Positions 34,040 through 35,051 of a DNA stretch of 35,051 bases are shown here, one piece after another. This DNA comes from Candidatus Coatesbacteria bacterium (GTDB taxonomy: Bacteria > RBG-13-66-14): positions 1 through 35,051 of the forward strand of contig WJLX01000004.1 of NCBI GenBank assembly GCA_014728225.1. Reading direction: 5' to 3'. The notes beneath the pieces were generated by a model. It was not told the origin of the DNA. It made no database searches and worked only from the letters and a program-made list of their open reading frames with translations. Position 1 is the stretch's first letter, and each line of letters starts with the position of its first letter. Both the position numbers and the translations under genes were made by a program.

Positions 34040-34882
34040 TCAGGCGATGGCGATGGTCACCACGCCGGCGATCAGGCAGTAGAAGCCGAAGAGCCAGAAG
34101 CGTCCGCTCTGCACGGTGCCCATGACCACGCGGATGGCTCCCAGGGCGGTCAGGAAGGCGGCCAGGCCGCCGACGAAGTAAACGGGCCAGGACAGCCAGT
34201 CGGCGCTTTGCAGCACCCCGCCCAGTTCGAGCAGGTTGGCGCCGAGGATCGCCGGCAGGGAGAGCAGGAAGCTGAACTCGGCGGCCCGGCGCTGTTGGAT
34301 GTCGAGGTGGAGTCCGGCGGCGATAGTTGAGCCGCTGCGGCTGATGCCGGGCAGGATCGCCAGGGCCTGGGCGCCGCCGATGGCGAGGGCGCGCCACCAG
34401 TTGGGCGCCGGCGCCGTGTCGTCTTCCGGGCTGTTCTCGGGTTTGCGCTGGCGGCGCAGGCGCAGGCTGAAGAGGATCACCGCCGTCACCAGGAGCATCC
34501 AGCCGGCCAGCTCGGGCGACTGGAAGGCCCGTTCGATGTCGCTCTTCCAGAGCAGGCCGACGGCCACCGCGGGGAGGGTGCCGATGATGATCCCGACGAG
34601 GAGTTTGCCCAGGCGCTTGTCGCCGGAGGGTAGATCCTTGCCGGTCACGGCGCGCCAGGGGTTGGCGACGAGAACGCGCAACAGGTTGATGAAGCGCCGG
34701 CCGAAGTAGACCATCACGGCCAGGGCCGTGGCGAAGTGCAGAAAGACGCCGAAGGCCAGGTTGCCTTCCGGGGTGACGCCCAGCAGTTCGCCGACGATGA
34801 CCAGATGCCCCGAGCTGGAGATGGGCAGGAACTCGGTGGCGCCCTGGACGAAGCCCAGGGTCGCCGCCTGGAAGAGGTTCAA
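34040..34882 (-). CDS. uppP: Undecaprenyl-diphosphatase
   Basis: UppP (BacA) recycles the undecaprenyl carrier lipid needed for peptidoglycan and other surface glycans, by removing one phosphate at the membrane. The 280-residue protein has both signature regions: VQGATEFLPISSSGHL (12-27, with Glu17) and LPGISRSGSTIAAGL (about 181-195), plus seven or eight membrane segments. The start is TTG at 34882, supported by GGAAGGA eight bases upstream and by the family N-terminus. A charged loop (RRQRKPENSPEDD) at about 144-156 is longer than usual. It is followed by nested palindrome 3 and then ftsK. Confidence 0.94.
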   Translation of the reverse strand: MNLFQAATLGFVQGATEFLPISSSGHLVIVGELLGVTPEGNLAFGVFLHFATALAVMVYFGRRFINLLRVLVANPWRAVTGKDLPSGDKRLGKLLVGIIIGTLPAVAVGLLWKSDIERAFQSPELAGWMLLVTAVILFSLRLRRQRKPENSPEDDTAPAPNWWRALAIGGAQALAILPGISRSGSTIAAGLHLDIQQRRAAEFSFLLSLPAILGANLLELGGVLQSADWLSWPVYFVGGLAAFLTALGAIRVVMGTVQSGRFWLFGFYCLIAGVVTIAIA

Positions 34883-34944
34883 GGGGTTTTCCTTCCAATG
34901 GGGCTGTTAAAAGGATACAACAAAGGGCGTCGGGATGACAGCAC

Positions 34945-35051
34945 TCAAGCCAAGCCGCGGGCGCGGAGCAGCGCGGTGTAGAGCGCGATGTGCTCGGCGG
35001 CCAGTTCGGTGAAACTGGTGCGGCGGACGAACTCGTCGCGGGCCGGACCGC
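34945..35051 (-). CDS. C-terminal end of a probable glycosyltransferase (cut by the window edge)
   Basis: Only the last 34 or so codons are inside the window, ending at the TGA at 34945. The translation includes DEFVRRTSFTELAAEHIALYTALL. This ending resembles the closing helix of GT4 glycosyltransferases, where F-x-E-L-A-x-x-x-x-x-L-Y is frequent. The assignment rests on this short tail alone. The gene lies 62 bases upstream of uppP in the same direction, which would fit a surface-glycan context. Confidence 0.45.
   Translation of the reverse strand, partial: GPARDEFVRRTSFTELAAEHIALYTALLRARGLA

Noticed and set aside
33786-34898. Minus-strand open frame of 370 codons over uppP
   Set aside because: It is a shadow of uppP in another frame and reads through nested palindrome 3.

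Overview
This window comes from a GC-rich Gram-negative bacterium. Evidence for an outer membrane is a PilQ-type secretin, a LolA-like lipoprotein carrier and a lipoprotein signal. A secreted FG-GAP protein ends in a FlgD/T9SS-like C-terminal domain, a combination common in the FCB group and in uncultured candidate phyla. I cannot name the phylum; a Coatesbacteria-like lineage is only a guess. There is no rRNA, no tRNA that I can see and no CRISPR array. Most genes are on the minus strand and many overlap by 1-11 bases.

Layout. 1-4175: a class II (B12-dependent) ribonucleotide reductase gene, a tiny lysine-rich ORF with its own promoter and terminator, and a small membrane protein. This block is flanked by two inverted, decayed pieces of an IS1595-like insertion sequence. 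4176-7705: queE and pilQ, each behind a good sigma70-type promoter, separated by a hairpin-rich intergenic stretch. 7706-9707: a lipoprotein of unknown role overlapping an RqcP-like S4 gene. 10193-16000: a metallo-beta-lactamase-fold hydrolase coupled to a GH57 enzyme, then a glycosyltransferase and a TPR protein. 16169-18313: the secreted FG-GAP protein. 18880-22135 (plus strand): rplS with its promoter, then two overlapping GT4-type glycosyltransferases.

22603-31668 (minus strand) is a tightly packed ten-gene run: lolA-like, zinc-ribbon membrane protein, rimO, pgsA, a PLD-like nuclease gene, pgpA, a Yip1-like membrane protein, a PHP hydrolase, a secreted protein and an O-methyltransferase. 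pgsA and pgpA give two consecutive steps of phosphatidylglycerol synthesis. The PLD-like gene lies exactly between them, is strikingly AT-rich and looks acquired, yet its ATG overlaps the pgsA stop. 31945-35051: an FtsK-type translocase without the usual C-terminal gamma domain, uppP, and the end of a probable glycosyltransferase.

The most unusual signal is a family of nested palindromic elements of about 190-200 bp at 9966-10162, 31745-31932 and 33826-34028. Each has a perfect 22-26 bp inner inverted repeat with a near-identical sequence, a 40-41 nt loop with conserved asymmetric ends, and a second inverted repeat at the outer edges. Two of them flank ftsK in opposite orientation. Two shorter hairpins at 5261-5328 and 22200-22251 look like degenerate relatives. 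A second notable signal is a run of five 11-bp repeats at 9799-9853.
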